The notes: generated from the sequence alone by a model not told the origin. 9,465 bases of DNA from Nitrosopumilaceae archaeon (GCA_013330055.1 DUJB01000039.1:1-9465), one strand, 5' to 3'; positions 4,378-9,407 are shown, counted from the stretch's first letter. Translations and numbers: made by a program.

Positions 4378-4862
4378 TTTGTTGTTCCACCTTTTAACAA
4401 GTGATCAACTTTTTCCTCCAAAGAATTAAGTCTTTTTAATTTTTCTGAATTTAATATGTTTCTTTCCTTTATTTCTCTGATCAATTCTTTCATTATCTCA
4501 AATGTGAGTTGATCATGCCCGACCAGTTTATAGAGAGTTGGGTTTGTTTCCCATTCGACATATGCGTGTGTACCATACTGGTTTCTAGTATAATGCCATC
4601 TTCCAATTGCAACTAATGCTGGCAAACCTACTGCAACTGTAAATAAAACAAATAAACCAAAATGCGGAAATAAATATCTGATTAAGCATAAGATGTCACC
4701 GTCCTCTGTTAAAGATTTTCCACTTTCACAAGTTGTACCAAGTATGACAACAAAATATGCAATCATCAAGGCATTTAACCCAGAAACTAGAAAAACGAAA
4801 TAATAGCTATATCCTGTACGAAAGTAAAGCCAAGTCTTTGCAAACTTTTCTTTTTTGGTCAT
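4374..4862 (-). CDS. Two-span membrane protein with C-x13-C outside loop and cytosolic coiled coil
   Basis: The longest protein here (162 residues). Basic N-terminus (TKKEKFAK), span at about 20-42, loop 43-65 with Cys45 and Cys59 thirteen residues apart in an acidic stretch, span at about 66-88, then a long cytosolic tail. The tail has an aromatic segment (HAYVEWETNP) and a charged helix from about 118 to 157 (EIMKELIREIKERN...LNSLEEKVDHLL) with heptad-like leucines that suits a coiled coil. Positive-inside charge puts the Cys loop outside, where the pair could form a disulfide. ATGA junctions on both sides. Family not recognised. Confidence 0.83.
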   Translation of the reverse strand: MTKKEKFAKTWLYFRTGYSYYFVFLVSGLNALMIAYFVVILGTTCESGKSLTEDGDILCLIRYLFPHFGLFVLFTVAVGLPALVAIGRWHYTRNQYGTHAYVEWETNPTLYKLVGHDQLTFEIMKELIREIKERNILNSEKLKRLNSLEEKVDHLLKGGTTK

Positions 4863-5083
4863 TTCATTTCCTTTGATTTGAAAATCATACCTTTATGATA
4901 TAGTAATAGAATTAGAATTGAAACTGGCATTATATAGAAAAAATTACCAGCGATGTTATAAAATTCATCATCGTTAAGAGATATTCCATAAACAAAAACT
5001 CCTGTCAAACAAATGAAAACGAACACTAGAGCTTTCATTCCTTTTTTTAATCTTCTAGTTGATTCTTCTCTTTCAAGAGTCAT
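4859..5083 (-). CDS. Two-span membrane protein
   Basis: 74 residues from ATG 5083, which overlaps the upstream stop as ATGA; ATG 5095 would add four residues. The N-terminus is charged (LEREESTRRLKKG), followed by a span at about 17-35, an acidic loop (NDDEFYN), a span at about 45-63 and a basic tail (HKGMIFKSKEMK). Charge predicts both ends inside. It lies in a run of hairpin membrane proteins (5513-5821, 5313-5516, this one and 4374-4862), which suggests a shared membrane task. No family recognised. Confidence 0.8.
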   Translation of the reverse strand: MTLEREESTRRLKKGMKALVFVFICLTGVFVYGISLNDDEFYNIAGNFFYIMPVSILILLLYHKGMIFKSKEMK

Positions 5084-5220
5084 GATTCTGACCATTCTCC
5101 GCTTTTACAATCAACATAATCTGTATACAATTCCCATAGAATATTTCCAACTGCCTCAGATTCTATGCCCTGTTCTCTGCAAAGCAAAAATGCGATTCTG
5201 CCAAACAATTCGTCATCCAT
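5080..5220 (-). CDS. 46-codon acidic soluble protein
   Basis: Starts ATG 5220, overlapping the upstream small gene by eight bases, and ends in an ATGA junction with the membrane protein downstream. Strongly acidic (MDDELFGRIA, GIESEAVGNILWELYTDYVD, GEWSES), mostly helical, with Cys14 and Cys38. It is too short for a membrane role and shows no paired zinc ligands. It fills a stretch between two membrane-protein genes, and its length and packing match the rest of the operon. Function unknown. Confidence 0.7.
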   Translation of the reverse strand: MDDELFGRIAFLLCREQGIESEAVGNILWELYTDYVDCKSGEWSES

Positions 5221-5332
5221 TTTTATTCATGCGAAACTTGGAATGTTTTTTGATACAGCCTACGCAATCGCAGTTGCTAAGATGGTTAGAAGTAAACATC
5301 AAATTGTTATCTTCATTTGTCCATTTTGTCAT
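5213..5332 (-). CDS. 39-codon Cys-rich peptide (NCDCVGC)
   Basis: ATG 5332 has GAGGA five bases upstream (5338-5342) and overlaps the upstream membrane-protein gene by 20 bases. The polar N-terminus (TKWTNEDNNLMFTSNH) leads to C-x-C-x2-C (Cys21, Cys23, Cys26) with His30 close behind, and then a basic tail (KFRMNKNG). Three cysteines and a histidine within ten residues could form one zinc site. An alternative start is ATG 5299 (28 codons). This frame fills the interval 5221-5312, otherwise the only unexplained gap in this part. Confidence 0.6.
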   Translation of the reverse strand: MTKWTNEDNNLMFTSNHLSNCDCVGCIKKHSKFRMNKNG

Positions 5333-5516
5333 GTTCTTCCTCATAGATTGATTCTGTCTGTGGAGGGAATAAAACACTTGCGATCACAATAAAAATCCCA
5401 ATCGCTGTTGCAGTTACAAATAGATCCGAAGATACTTTGTGAATCGAGAATAAAATAAGCGGTCCGAAAATCATGCTCGAACCAATAAGCAGGAAGCTAC
5501 TGTTAAACCGCCTCAT
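5313..5516 (-). CDS. Two-span membrane protein
   Basis: 67 residues from ATG 5516, where ATG overlaps the upstream stop as ATGA; a TTG at 5531 is possible but worse. Basic N-terminus (MRRFNSS), span at about 8-26, short loop (HKVSSD), span at about 33-51, then a Pro-Pro turn and a strongly acidic tail (TESIYEEEHDKMDK). No cysteines. It lies directly after another two-span protein. Topology probably has both ends in the cytoplasm. Family unknown. Confidence 0.8.
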   Translation of the reverse strand: MRRFNSSFLLIGSSMIFGPLILFSIHKVSSDLFVTATAIGIFIVIASVLFPPQTESIYEEEHDKMDK

Positions 5517-5821
5517 CTGTATGATTTCCAAGTTTTAAGACGTTTCTTTTCAAAATAACTCATCGTAGCTACAAAAATTAGAAAAGGTATTACACCTAAA
5601 GTAATGTAGAGGAATTCTCCACCATGCGGTACAGAGCAGGTTTTTTTGTCTATCCATTCTCCATCAATGTAATCAAAGCATCCAGAATTTTCTATCCATT
5701 CCTGCATTTGAATTTCCTGGATCGGCCAAATGAAATAAACGAAAAACATCAGAATTGGTATAAGTGATAGGCCACCAAGAAAGATTGATTTAATTAAATT
5801 AACTTGTCTTTGGTCGAGCAT
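5513..5821 (-). CDS. Two-span membrane protein with C-x13-C outside loop
   Basis: 102 residues. Span at about 12-33, a 37-residue acidic and aromatic loop with Cys48 and Cys62 thirteen residues apart (GCFDYIDGEWIDKKTC), span at about 71-89 and a basic tail (EKKRLKTWKSYR). The positive tail places the loop outside. The two Cys probably pair, and the spacing equals that in the protein at 4374-4862. Tandem GGAG motifs at 5830-5838 support ATG 5821, which overlaps the upstream gene by 23 bases. I see no known family; it could be a small envelope or host-surface protein. Confidence 0.83.
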   Translation of the reverse strand: MLDQRQVNLIKSIFLGGLSLIPILMFFVYFIWPIQEIQMQEWIENSGCFDYIDGEWIDKKTCSVPHGGEFLYITLGVIPFLIFVATMSYFEKKRLKTWKSYR

Positions 5822-6143
5822 TTTTAATTCTCTCCTCCTGTTCTTTTACAACTTTCATGGCTATTGCATTTGCATGATCCAATGAATAGTTTTTTGATAT
5901 GTAATACTTAACAATATCTGTAAAGGTTTTATCACGATCAAAAGCAGTTACAGTGAAGGTGTCAGCCTTTTCTTCCCTTGGTTTAGGTGGCTGTGTTAAT
6001 TCTGAATAGCACATCTGAAATGCAAGAAACATGCCTTGACAGATTAATGGATGAATCTCAGGATAATCTGTTTTTTCCATTTCTTCTTTTTGGCTGCTAG
6101 CTAGATCCATCTGTTGTTGAAGCCAATCCTTGCTTATTGTCAT
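5799..6143 (-). CDS. Soluble helical protein of unknown function
   Basis: 114 residues, ATGA overlap at its start. The N-terminal third is charged and helical (WLQQQMDLASSQKEEMEK). A central hydrophobic segment follows (HPLICQGMFLAFQMCYSEL, with Cys35 and Cys45), then a Pro-Lys linker (TQPPKPREEK) and a second domain (TFTVTAFDRDKTFTDIVKYY ... DHANAIAMKVVKEQEERIK). It looks like two small domains with a linker. No zinc pairs and no membrane span. I recognise no family. Confidence 0.8.
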   Translation of the reverse strand: MTISKDWLQQQMDLASSQKEEMEKTDYPEIHPLICQGMFLAFQMCYSELTQPPKPREEKADTFTVTAFDRDKTFTDIVKYYISKNYSLDHANAIAMKVVKEQEERIKNARPKTS

Positions 6144-6406
6144 GATTCCAAGGCTATTATCTGGTCGTAGACTATGCCAATTTGCTTTTTTAGATTGTCA
6201 ATTATTTGAATATCTCGTTGCCAGTTTTCAGGTCTTTTGTATAATATTTCTGCCTGAAATTTTTCAAATTGATCCCATGCACCTTTTACAGCCAGTTCCA
6301 AATCTCCTATGTGGGTTGCCTTAATTGATAATTTGGGTTTACCGTTGCAATCTTTGCAATCTCCATTATGATCTAATTGTCTTTTATGAATTTGACATAT
6401 CTCCAT
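6140..6406 (-). CDS. Zinc knuckle (CxxH-x9-CxxC) with helical C-terminal domain
   Basis: 88 residues. The first 20 hold CQIH (Cys4, His7) and CKDC (Cys17, Cys20), a compact zinc knuckle. The rest is a helical hairpin with aromatic and charged faces (LELAVKGAWDQFEKFQAEILY, NWQRDIQIIDNLKKQIGIVYDQI). GGAGAAG ten bases before ATG 6406 supports the start; it overlaps the upstream gene by 23 bases and joins the next by ATGA. Small CxxH/CxxC knuckles next to helices are typical of phage regulatory and packaging accessory proteins, but the role here is unknown. Confidence 0.8.
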   Translation of the reverse strand: MEICQIHKRQLDHNGDCKDCNGKPKLSIKATHIGDLELAVKGAWDQFEKFQAEILYKRPENWQRDIQIIDNLKKQIGIVYDQIIALES

Positions 6407-6596
6407 TAGGTTTCTTCTCCTTGTAATTAAAAAATTGATTTATATCTTCTTCTAGTATTTTTTCATTTTGTATTTTTATTAATCTATCTAATATTGCTAA
6501 TATTGGCATACTGCTTTTAGTTATAACAAGTTTTTCGAAACTTTCAACTATCTGGTTATTTCTTTCACATTTTTTATCCTGATTTGCGTCAATCAT
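6384..6596 (-). CDS. Soluble helical protein
   Basis: 70 residues from ATG 6596, which gives an eight-base overlap. Starts at 6635 or 6614 in the same frame would overlap the upstream gene by up to 47 bases, and that stretch has more G/C third positions than usual here. The product is a charged helical protein (NQIVESFEKLVITKSSMPILAILDRLIKIQNEKILEEDINQFF) with one cysteine and a polar tail. The Ser-Ser-Met-Pro turn divides two amphipathic helices, as in a small helical bundle. Function unknown. Confidence 0.72.
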   Translation of the reverse strand: MIDANQDKKCERNNQIVESFEKLVITKSSMPILAILDRLIKIQNEKILEEDINQFFNYKEKKPNGDMSNS

Positions 6597-6732
6597 AACG
6601 ATCAATCGAACCATATTTGTCAGACAGTCTTTCATCTATCCATTCTCTTTCATAATTAGAAAAAATACATAGACGATCTAATTCACTGTTAATTGATTTT
6701 AATTCTTTAATTCGATTATGAATTTCATTCAA
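6589..6732 (-). CDS. Small coiled-coil-like protein, TTG start
   Basis: I place the start at TTG 6732. GGTG lies eight bases upstream, the overlap with the previous gene is eight bases, and the frame before it has nine of sixteen codons ending in G or C, unlike its neighbours. ATG 6777 (62 residues) is the alternative and overlaps by 53 bases. The 47-residue product is a charged helix (NEIHNRIKELKSINSELDRL) with heptad-like hydrophobics, then a tail rich in aromatic and acidic residues (NYEREWIDERLSDKYGSIDRYD). Function unknown. Confidence 0.65.
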   Translation of the reverse strand: MNEIHNRIKELKSINSELDRLCIFSNYEREWIDERLSDKYGSIDRYD

Positions 6733-7009
6733 AGTCTTGACACCTTCCTTCACATTTTTTGACTTCGACAAAACCATGATCAAATAACCATTGTAAACTA
6801 TTGCTGAATTCTGAGTCTGAAATATGGCCTTCTGACCACCATCCAGCGTTAGATTTTACCCATTCTGGAATTTTATAGGCATCCCTTTCAGGTACGTTAG
6901 AAGCGTCTGTTGCTAGTAAATAAATCACAAAACTTAGAATTACTACTAGTGAAACTATGCCTAGACCGATTAAGGTATATTTTTTTGAATGATCTATTGT
7001 TTGTTCCAT
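6725..7009 (-). CDS. Bitopic membrane protein with thaumarchaeal IPxWxKxNAGWW ectodomain
   Basis: 94 residues. Short cytosolic N-terminus, span at about 12-33, linker, then the ectodomain motif IPEWVKSNAGWWSEG (residues 47-61) and HISDSEFSNSLQWLFDHGFV. I know this domain as a repeated feature of secreted and membrane proteins in Nitrosopumilus and other ammonia-oxidising archaea (pattern IPxWIKxNAGWWxxGxISDxxFxxGIQxLIxxG). Its function there is not settled. Cys86 and Cys90 close the protein on the outside and could pair. It overlaps its upstream neighbour by 16 bases. This is the best host marker in the window, and may be a domain taken from the host for surface interaction. Confidence 0.85.
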   Translation of the reverse strand: MEQTIDHSKKYTLIGLGIVSLVVILSFVIYLLATDASNVPERDAYKIPEWVKSNAGWWSEGHISDSEFSNSLQWLFDHGFVEVKKCEGRCQDFE

Positions 7010-7182
7010 TTCCTTTTCAAATCCTGAATTGTGTATTTTTTTTCTGCTTCATTCTCTGGTGAATATGATGAACCTTTTTTGTAACGATGATAAGTTGGAT
7101 AACAATTTGCACATAGTTTTTCTTCATCATCCACAATTTCTACACTTGAAGTAAGACACATGTGACACAATCCTATTGGCAT
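6994..7182 (-). CDS. Zinc ribbon, CxxC-x14-CxxC
   Basis: 62 residues: CHMC (Cys6, Cys9), an acidic strand-loop (SSVEIVDDEEKL), CANC (Cys24, Cys27), then YPTYHRYKKGSSYSPENE and a basic helix (TIQDLKRKWNKQ). The CxxC-x14-CxxC ribbon is like a rubredoxin knuckle or an archaeal transcription-factor ribbon. GAGGAG about twelve bases upstream supports ATG 7182, ten bases into the previous gene. It sits between two bitopic membrane proteins. Role unknown; zinc binding inferred. Confidence 0.83.
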   Translation of the reverse strand: MPIGLCHMCLTSSVEIVDDEEKLCANCYPTYHRYKKGSSYSPENEAEKKYTIQDLKRKWNKQ

Positions 7183-7523
7183 AGTTTTTTCTTCTCCTCA
7201 ATTAATCCCTCATAAACCTGACCGAGATTAATTAGATTATCTAAAATAGTACAATCGGCCAAGAGAACTTCGGTTATTGATTCTTCCGATAATCCAAACT
7301 CCACATACTTTGCTATGACATCTTTGTTATTGGCTAGGAATTCAGATTTTATTTTTGCTGTTAGTTCTTCTTCAGTTATTTCTGTATAATCCTTAAGCTG
7401 TAAACTATCATTAGTAACTAATCCACTTGAAATTAGGAAAAATGATAAAACTCCTGCACCTATTACTCCTGCAATTATTCCAATTTTTTTGTAATCTGTT
7501 ACTTCTTCGTACTGCTCAGTCAT
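7173..7523 (-). CDS. Bitopic membrane protein with helical two-Cys ectodomain
   Basis: 116 residues. Acidic N-terminus, span at about 14-34 (IGIIAGVIGAGVLSFFLI), then an acidic helical ectodomain (DYTEITEEELTAKIKSEF ... VLLADCTILDNLINLGQVYEGLIEEKKKLCQ) with Cys91 and Cys115. The plan of one span, helical outside part and exactly two cysteines with one near the end also occurs in the proteins at 8926-9252 and 6725-7009. GGAGGT at 7532-7537 fixes ATG 7523. The Gly-rich span could dimerise. Family unknown. Confidence 0.82.
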   Translation of the reverse strand: MTEQYEEVTDYKKIGIIAGVIGAGVLSFFLISSGLVTNDSLQLKDYTEITEEELTAKIKSEFLANNKDVIAKYVEFGLSEESITEVLLADCTILDNLINLGQVYEGLIEEKKKLCQ

Positions 7524-7677
7524 TTCTTTTAACCTCCATTAAGATCCTGTTTTCTTGGATTTTTTGCCACCTAACTATTAATTTTTTTTCAAAAAGTTCT
7601 TTTACATCTGGATTGATTCTTGAATTAAATCCCAGCCAGTTTTTTTTAAACAAAGGCATCACAATAAGATCAGTCAT
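7516..7677 (-). CDS. 53-codon basic soluble protein
   Basis: ATG 7677 with AGGTG about eleven bases upstream; an eight-base overlap upstream and another eight-base overlap downstream. The product starts MTDLIVMPLFKKNWLGFNSR and continues as a charged region and helix (NPDVKELFEKKLIVRWQKIQENR, MEVKRND) with several Lys/Arg and Trp residues. There are no cysteines. Its last codons contain the strong Shine-Dalgarno of the next gene. I recognise no family; a nucleic-acid or protein-binding helix is possible. Confidence 0.7.
   Translation of the reverse strand: MTDLIVMPLFKKNWLGFNSRINPDVKELFEKKLIVRWQKIQENRILMEVKRND
7532..7537 (-). promoter_or_regulatory. Strong Shine-Dalgarno (GGAGGT) for the gene at 7173-7523
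   Basis: GGAGGT, eight bases before ATG 7523. It lies within the coding end of the upstream 53-codon gene and shows that internal genes of this array are translated from their own ribosome sites. Confidence 0.7.
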
Positions 7678-7795
7678 GTTTTCTTAACACCTTTGTTATG
7701 TAATTCATTTCAGTTATTAGGTGAGGATCAGGATTTTTGGCTAGAAAAATTAATGCTCGTTCCCACCATTCCTTCATGAAATCTTCAGCTAACAT
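7670..7795 (-). CDS. 41-codon soluble helical peptide
   Basis: ATG 7795 follows a 33-base gap, one of the longer ones here. The frame reads MLAEDFMKEWWERALIFLAK, then NPDPHLITEMNYITKVLRKHD: two amphipathic helices joined by an Asn-Pro-Asp-Pro turn. It overlaps the next gene by eight bases. A start at ATG 7777 is also possible. Its size is marginal, but the packing and the junction match the rest. Function unknown. Confidence 0.62.
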   Translation of the reverse strand: MLAEDFMKEWWERALIFLAKNPDPHLITEMNYITKVLRKHD

Positions 7796-7828
7796 CCATA
7801 AATAAGATTATTTATGAATTACTATGAT

Positions 7829-7996
7829 CTATTGATCTTCTAAATATTCAGATATTGAATGATTCTCTTTTTTTAATTGTCGTGATTTCTTTTTTTCATT
7901 CCATTTTTGTTTGATTAGAAAACCTAACATCATTCCTGGTATTAGTGAAATCATTATACCAGTTACTATGATTCTTGCAATCTCCCAAGAATCCAT
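7829..7996 (-). CDS. 55-codon single-span membrane protein
   Basis: ATG 7996 shares a base with the upstream stop (TAATG). A span at about 7-28 (ARIIVTGIMISLIPGMMLGFLI) with a short acidic N-terminus is followed by a strongly basic cytosolic stretch (KQKWNEKKKSRQLKKEN) and an acidic end. The positive charge after the span gives an N-outside topology, opposite to the bitopic proteins at 8926-9252 and 7173-7523. No cysteines. Function unknown. Confidence 0.75.
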   Translation of the reverse strand: MDSWEIARIIVTGIMISLIPGMMLGFLIKQKWNEKKKSRQLKKENHSISEYLEDQ

Positions 7997-8268
7997 TAAT
8001 TTTTCCCCTTAAGTCGCTGTCTTTTGTTCAATTCAATACAAAACTCACTAATATCTGCTAAACAGGTCTTCTCGAAGACTGTTCCTGATTCTGGGTAAAA
8101 CCCATACTGTCGCCAATTTGCATACCATTTGATAATTCCTAATAATATTGGGTGTGCTGTCACGCCTGATTCTATAATTTTGTCATTTGTTAGAACATCG
8201 TAGATTACCGTTTTTGGATTCTGTTTTCTACTTTTTACAAAATGAATGAACTTATACTTGCACTTCAT
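7996..8268 (-). CDS. Conserved phage-type small protein (IKWYANWRQYGFYPE ... TCLADISEF)
   Basis: 90 residues from ATG 8268; TTG 8274 is an alternative. After a basic N-terminus and a strand (VIYDVLTNDK), the core at about 43-85 reads LGIIKWYANWRQYGFYPE, SGTVFEKTCLADISEFCIEL and N-K-R-Q-R. From memory this matches a widespread family of 70-90-residue phage and prophage proteins with the pattern LGxIKWxxxWRxYxFxPxxxTxFxxxCLxDIxxFxxxL. I know no established function for it. Its presence supports a viral origin of the window. The overlap with the upstream finger gene is 17 bases. Confidence 0.8.
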   Translation of the reverse strand: MKCKYKFIHFVKSRKQNPKTVIYDVLTNDKIIESGVTAHPILLGIIKWYANWRQYGFYPESGTVFEKTCLADISEFCIELNKRQRLKGKN

Positions 8269-8398
8269 AATCAATCTCAGTAAAGTTCAGTTTTTTGCCT
8301 TTATGGTGTTTTCCCACATGGAAATCAATCATATTATAAGATATAATTTCCTTGCAACCAGAGCAGGTATATCTTCTCCAAGGAGCTCTGTTACTCAT
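8252..8398 (-). CDS. C2H2-like zinc-finger protein, 48 codons
   Basis: ATG 8398, eight bases inside the upstream gene, with GGGTG about eleven bases before it. A basic N-terminus with Trp (NRAPWRRY) is followed by C-x2-C-x11-H-x3-H (Cys12, Cys15, His27, His31, with His32 next to it), close to the C2H2 consensus C-x2-4-C-x12-H-x3-5-H, and then a basic patch (KGKK). Single C2H2 fingers are found in several archaeal virus proteins as DNA-binding regulators. The tail is acidic (NFTEIDYEV). The gap before the first His is one residue shorter than usual. Confidence 0.75.
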   Translation of the reverse strand: MSNRAPWRRYTCSGCKEIISYNMIDFHVGKHHKGKKLNFTEIDYEVQV

Positions 8399-8531
8399 AA
8401 CAATTACACCCATCATATCTGTCATCATAAACAGTTTCGCAGATTGGACAGATTGAACTTCCCTTTGGGGTTTCTTTTATTTTTTCAATCCAACTTTGAA
8501 GCGTGCCTATTGAAAAAGTATCTTTTTCCAT
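8391..8531 (-). CDS. 46-codon zinc ribbon (CPIC ... CNC)
   Basis: ATG 8531 lies directly after the upstream stop (TAAATG), with AAAGGATG about ten bases before. The first half is a helix (FSIGTLQSWIEKIKETPKG). The second carries CPIC (Cys28, Cys31) and CNC (Cys42, Cys44) around an acidic Tyr/Asp loop (ETVYDDRYDG). Four cysteines within 17 residues form a small zinc knuckle. The protein ends two residues later. It overlaps the C2H2-like gene by eight bases, so the two fingers are probably made together. Function unknown. Confidence 0.75.
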   Translation of the reverse strand: MEKDTFSIGTLQSWIEKIKETPKGSSICPICETVYDDRYDGCNCYE

Positions 8532-8756
8532 TTATTCATCCTTTGATTTTTCTAGGATCTTTATCATATTTTTTCTTTGCTCTTTGTTTAGCCCATTGAA
8601 TAATGCTTCCATAATATTCTTTATATCGAACACATCAAGCCTTATCGCCTGACACTTTGCCTCAATAATGGCATTAAATTTTTCTCCTTGATATATCAAA
8701 ATTCTAAATTTGTCATTTTGAAATGTTTTACATGTTGATTCTTGTACTAACATCAT
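8532..8756 (-). CDS. Soluble alpha/beta protein of unknown function
   Basis: 74 residues, ATG-ATG start with an ATGA overlap. The first half alternates strands (FRILIYQGEKFNAIIEAKCQAIRLDVFD); the second half is a helix (IKNIMEALFNGLNKEQRKNMIKILEKSKDE). Cys9 and Cys35 are isolated. The strand-strand-helix plan is that of a small regulatory or inhibitor protein, but nothing identifies it. The final charged helix is long enough to contact a partner. Confidence 0.77.
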   Translation of the reverse strand: MMLVQESTCKTFQNDKFRILIYQGEKFNAIIEAKCQAIRLDVFDIKNIMEALFNGLNKEQRKNMIKILEKSKDE

Positions 8757-8926
8757 TTAGCTTTGTCCTTGGTTATTTCTTCTCCAATATAGAATTGTTC
8801 TAGATGTGGTAATTCTATGATTTGTCCATTCTTAAATTCAAATTTTGTATGAGTAAAACCTTGCCAAAATTTAATTACGTTTATTTTTAGAATGGTTTTA
8901 CCATTTTCTCGATAAGATAATATCAT
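8753..8926 (-). CDS. 57-codon beta-rich soluble protein
   Basis: ATG 8926 shares a base with the upstream stop (TAATG); the downstream junction is ATGA. The product reads as short strands (ILSYRENGKTILKINVIKFW, QGFTHTKFEFKNGQIIEL) followed by an acidic and aromatic segment (PHLEQFYIGEEI) and a lysine-rich end, like a small beta barrel or sheet. There are no cysteines and no membrane span. I recognise no family. Confidence 0.74.
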   Translation of the reverse strand: MILSYRENGKTILKINVIKFWQGFTHTKFEFKNGQIIELPHLEQFYIGEEITKDKAK

Positions 8927-9252
8927 TAGCAATCTAACTCCGTCATTCTATTATTTACTGCTTTCCGAGTTGGCTCTGTCATTGATTCATATCTTGATAA
9001 CATAGTATCGATTAGAATTAATCTATCACAATCTTCAAGAGTTTTTACATTTTGAATTATATTATTTTTATAGTCTTGAACTGATGCAGTTTCATACCCT
9101 ACACTACTTAATAATATAACACCAACAGCAACTAAAATTAAAGCAACCCCAGCAAGAATTAATCCCTCTTTTTGATTTGAATCTAATTTAGTTGATTGTA
9201 AATTTGGCATGTCATTGTATTTTTTTATGATCTCGTTATCTTTATCAGTCAT
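8926..9252 (-). CDS. Bitopic membrane protein with helical two-Cys ectodomain
   Basis: 108 residues. A polar cytosolic N-terminus of about 28 residues, a span at about 29-50 (EGLILAGVALILVAVGVILL), then an outside helical domain (QDYKNNIIQNVKTLEDCDRLIL ... TELDC) with Cys75 and the C-terminal Cys108. The layout parallels the proteins at 7173-7523 and 6725-7009. ATG 9252 overlaps the upstream stop as ATGA. It may belong to a set of disulfide-stabilised surface proteins; the family is not recognised. Confidence 0.82.
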   Translation of the reverse strand: MTDKDNEIIKKYNDMPNLQSTKLDSNQKEGLILAGVALILVAVGVILLSSVGYETASVQDYKNNIIQNVKTLEDCDRLILIDTMLSRYESMTEPTRKAVNNRMTELDC

Positions 9253-9407
9253 TGTTTCATTACCAGTCTAACACATTTTGCACAGATTGGAAATCTTGAA
9301 TATTTAGGTACAAAATTTCCTGTATGAAGTAAAGCCTGATTACAACGATAGACTTTACCTTTGAATAGATGTTTTATTCCACTTTTTGATAATACCCAAT
9401 GGATCAT
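9249..9407 (-). CDS. 52-codon Cys/His zinc-binding peptide, probable operon leader
   Basis: ATG 9407 lies 30 bases after the centre of a palindromic TATA-like box, so it may lead the transcript. The sequence has a basic, aromatic N-terminus (IHWVLSKSGIKHLFKGK), C-x5-H (Cys22, His28) and CAKC (Cys42, Cys45), giving a possible C-H-C-C zinc site. FPICAKCVR near the end resembles the corresponding region of the zinc ribbon at 2004-2165. It joins the next gene by ATGA. Zinc binding is inferred; the first ligand pair is less certain than the second. Confidence 0.7.
   Translation of the reverse strand: MIHWVLSKSGIKHLFKGKVYRCNQALLHTGNFVPKYSRFPICAKCVRLVMKQ

Noticed and set aside
5013..5351. 112-codon open frame on the plus strand, and an overlapping 75-codon plus-strand frame at 5165-5392
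   Set aside because: Antisense to the membrane-protein cluster and its small neighbours. No recognisable motif or ribosome site, and every other gene faces the other way.
6733..6777. ATG start at 6777 for the coiled-coil-like gene
   Set aside because: 53-base overlap, G/C-rich third positions unlike the neighbours, and no Shine-Dalgarno. TTG 6732 fits better, though the ATG is not excluded.
7796..7828. TATA-like TTCATAAATAATC in the 33-base gap
   Set aside because: The box centre is only about 18 bases before ATG 7795, too close for the leaderless spacing seen at the other promoters. It may be chance in A+T-rich DNA.
8246..8599. 117-codon open frame on the plus strand
   Set aside because: It lies antisense to four well-supported minus-strand genes that have zinc motifs and coupled junctions. 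Its sequence is a low-complexity Phe/Leu/His mix typical of an antisense shadow.
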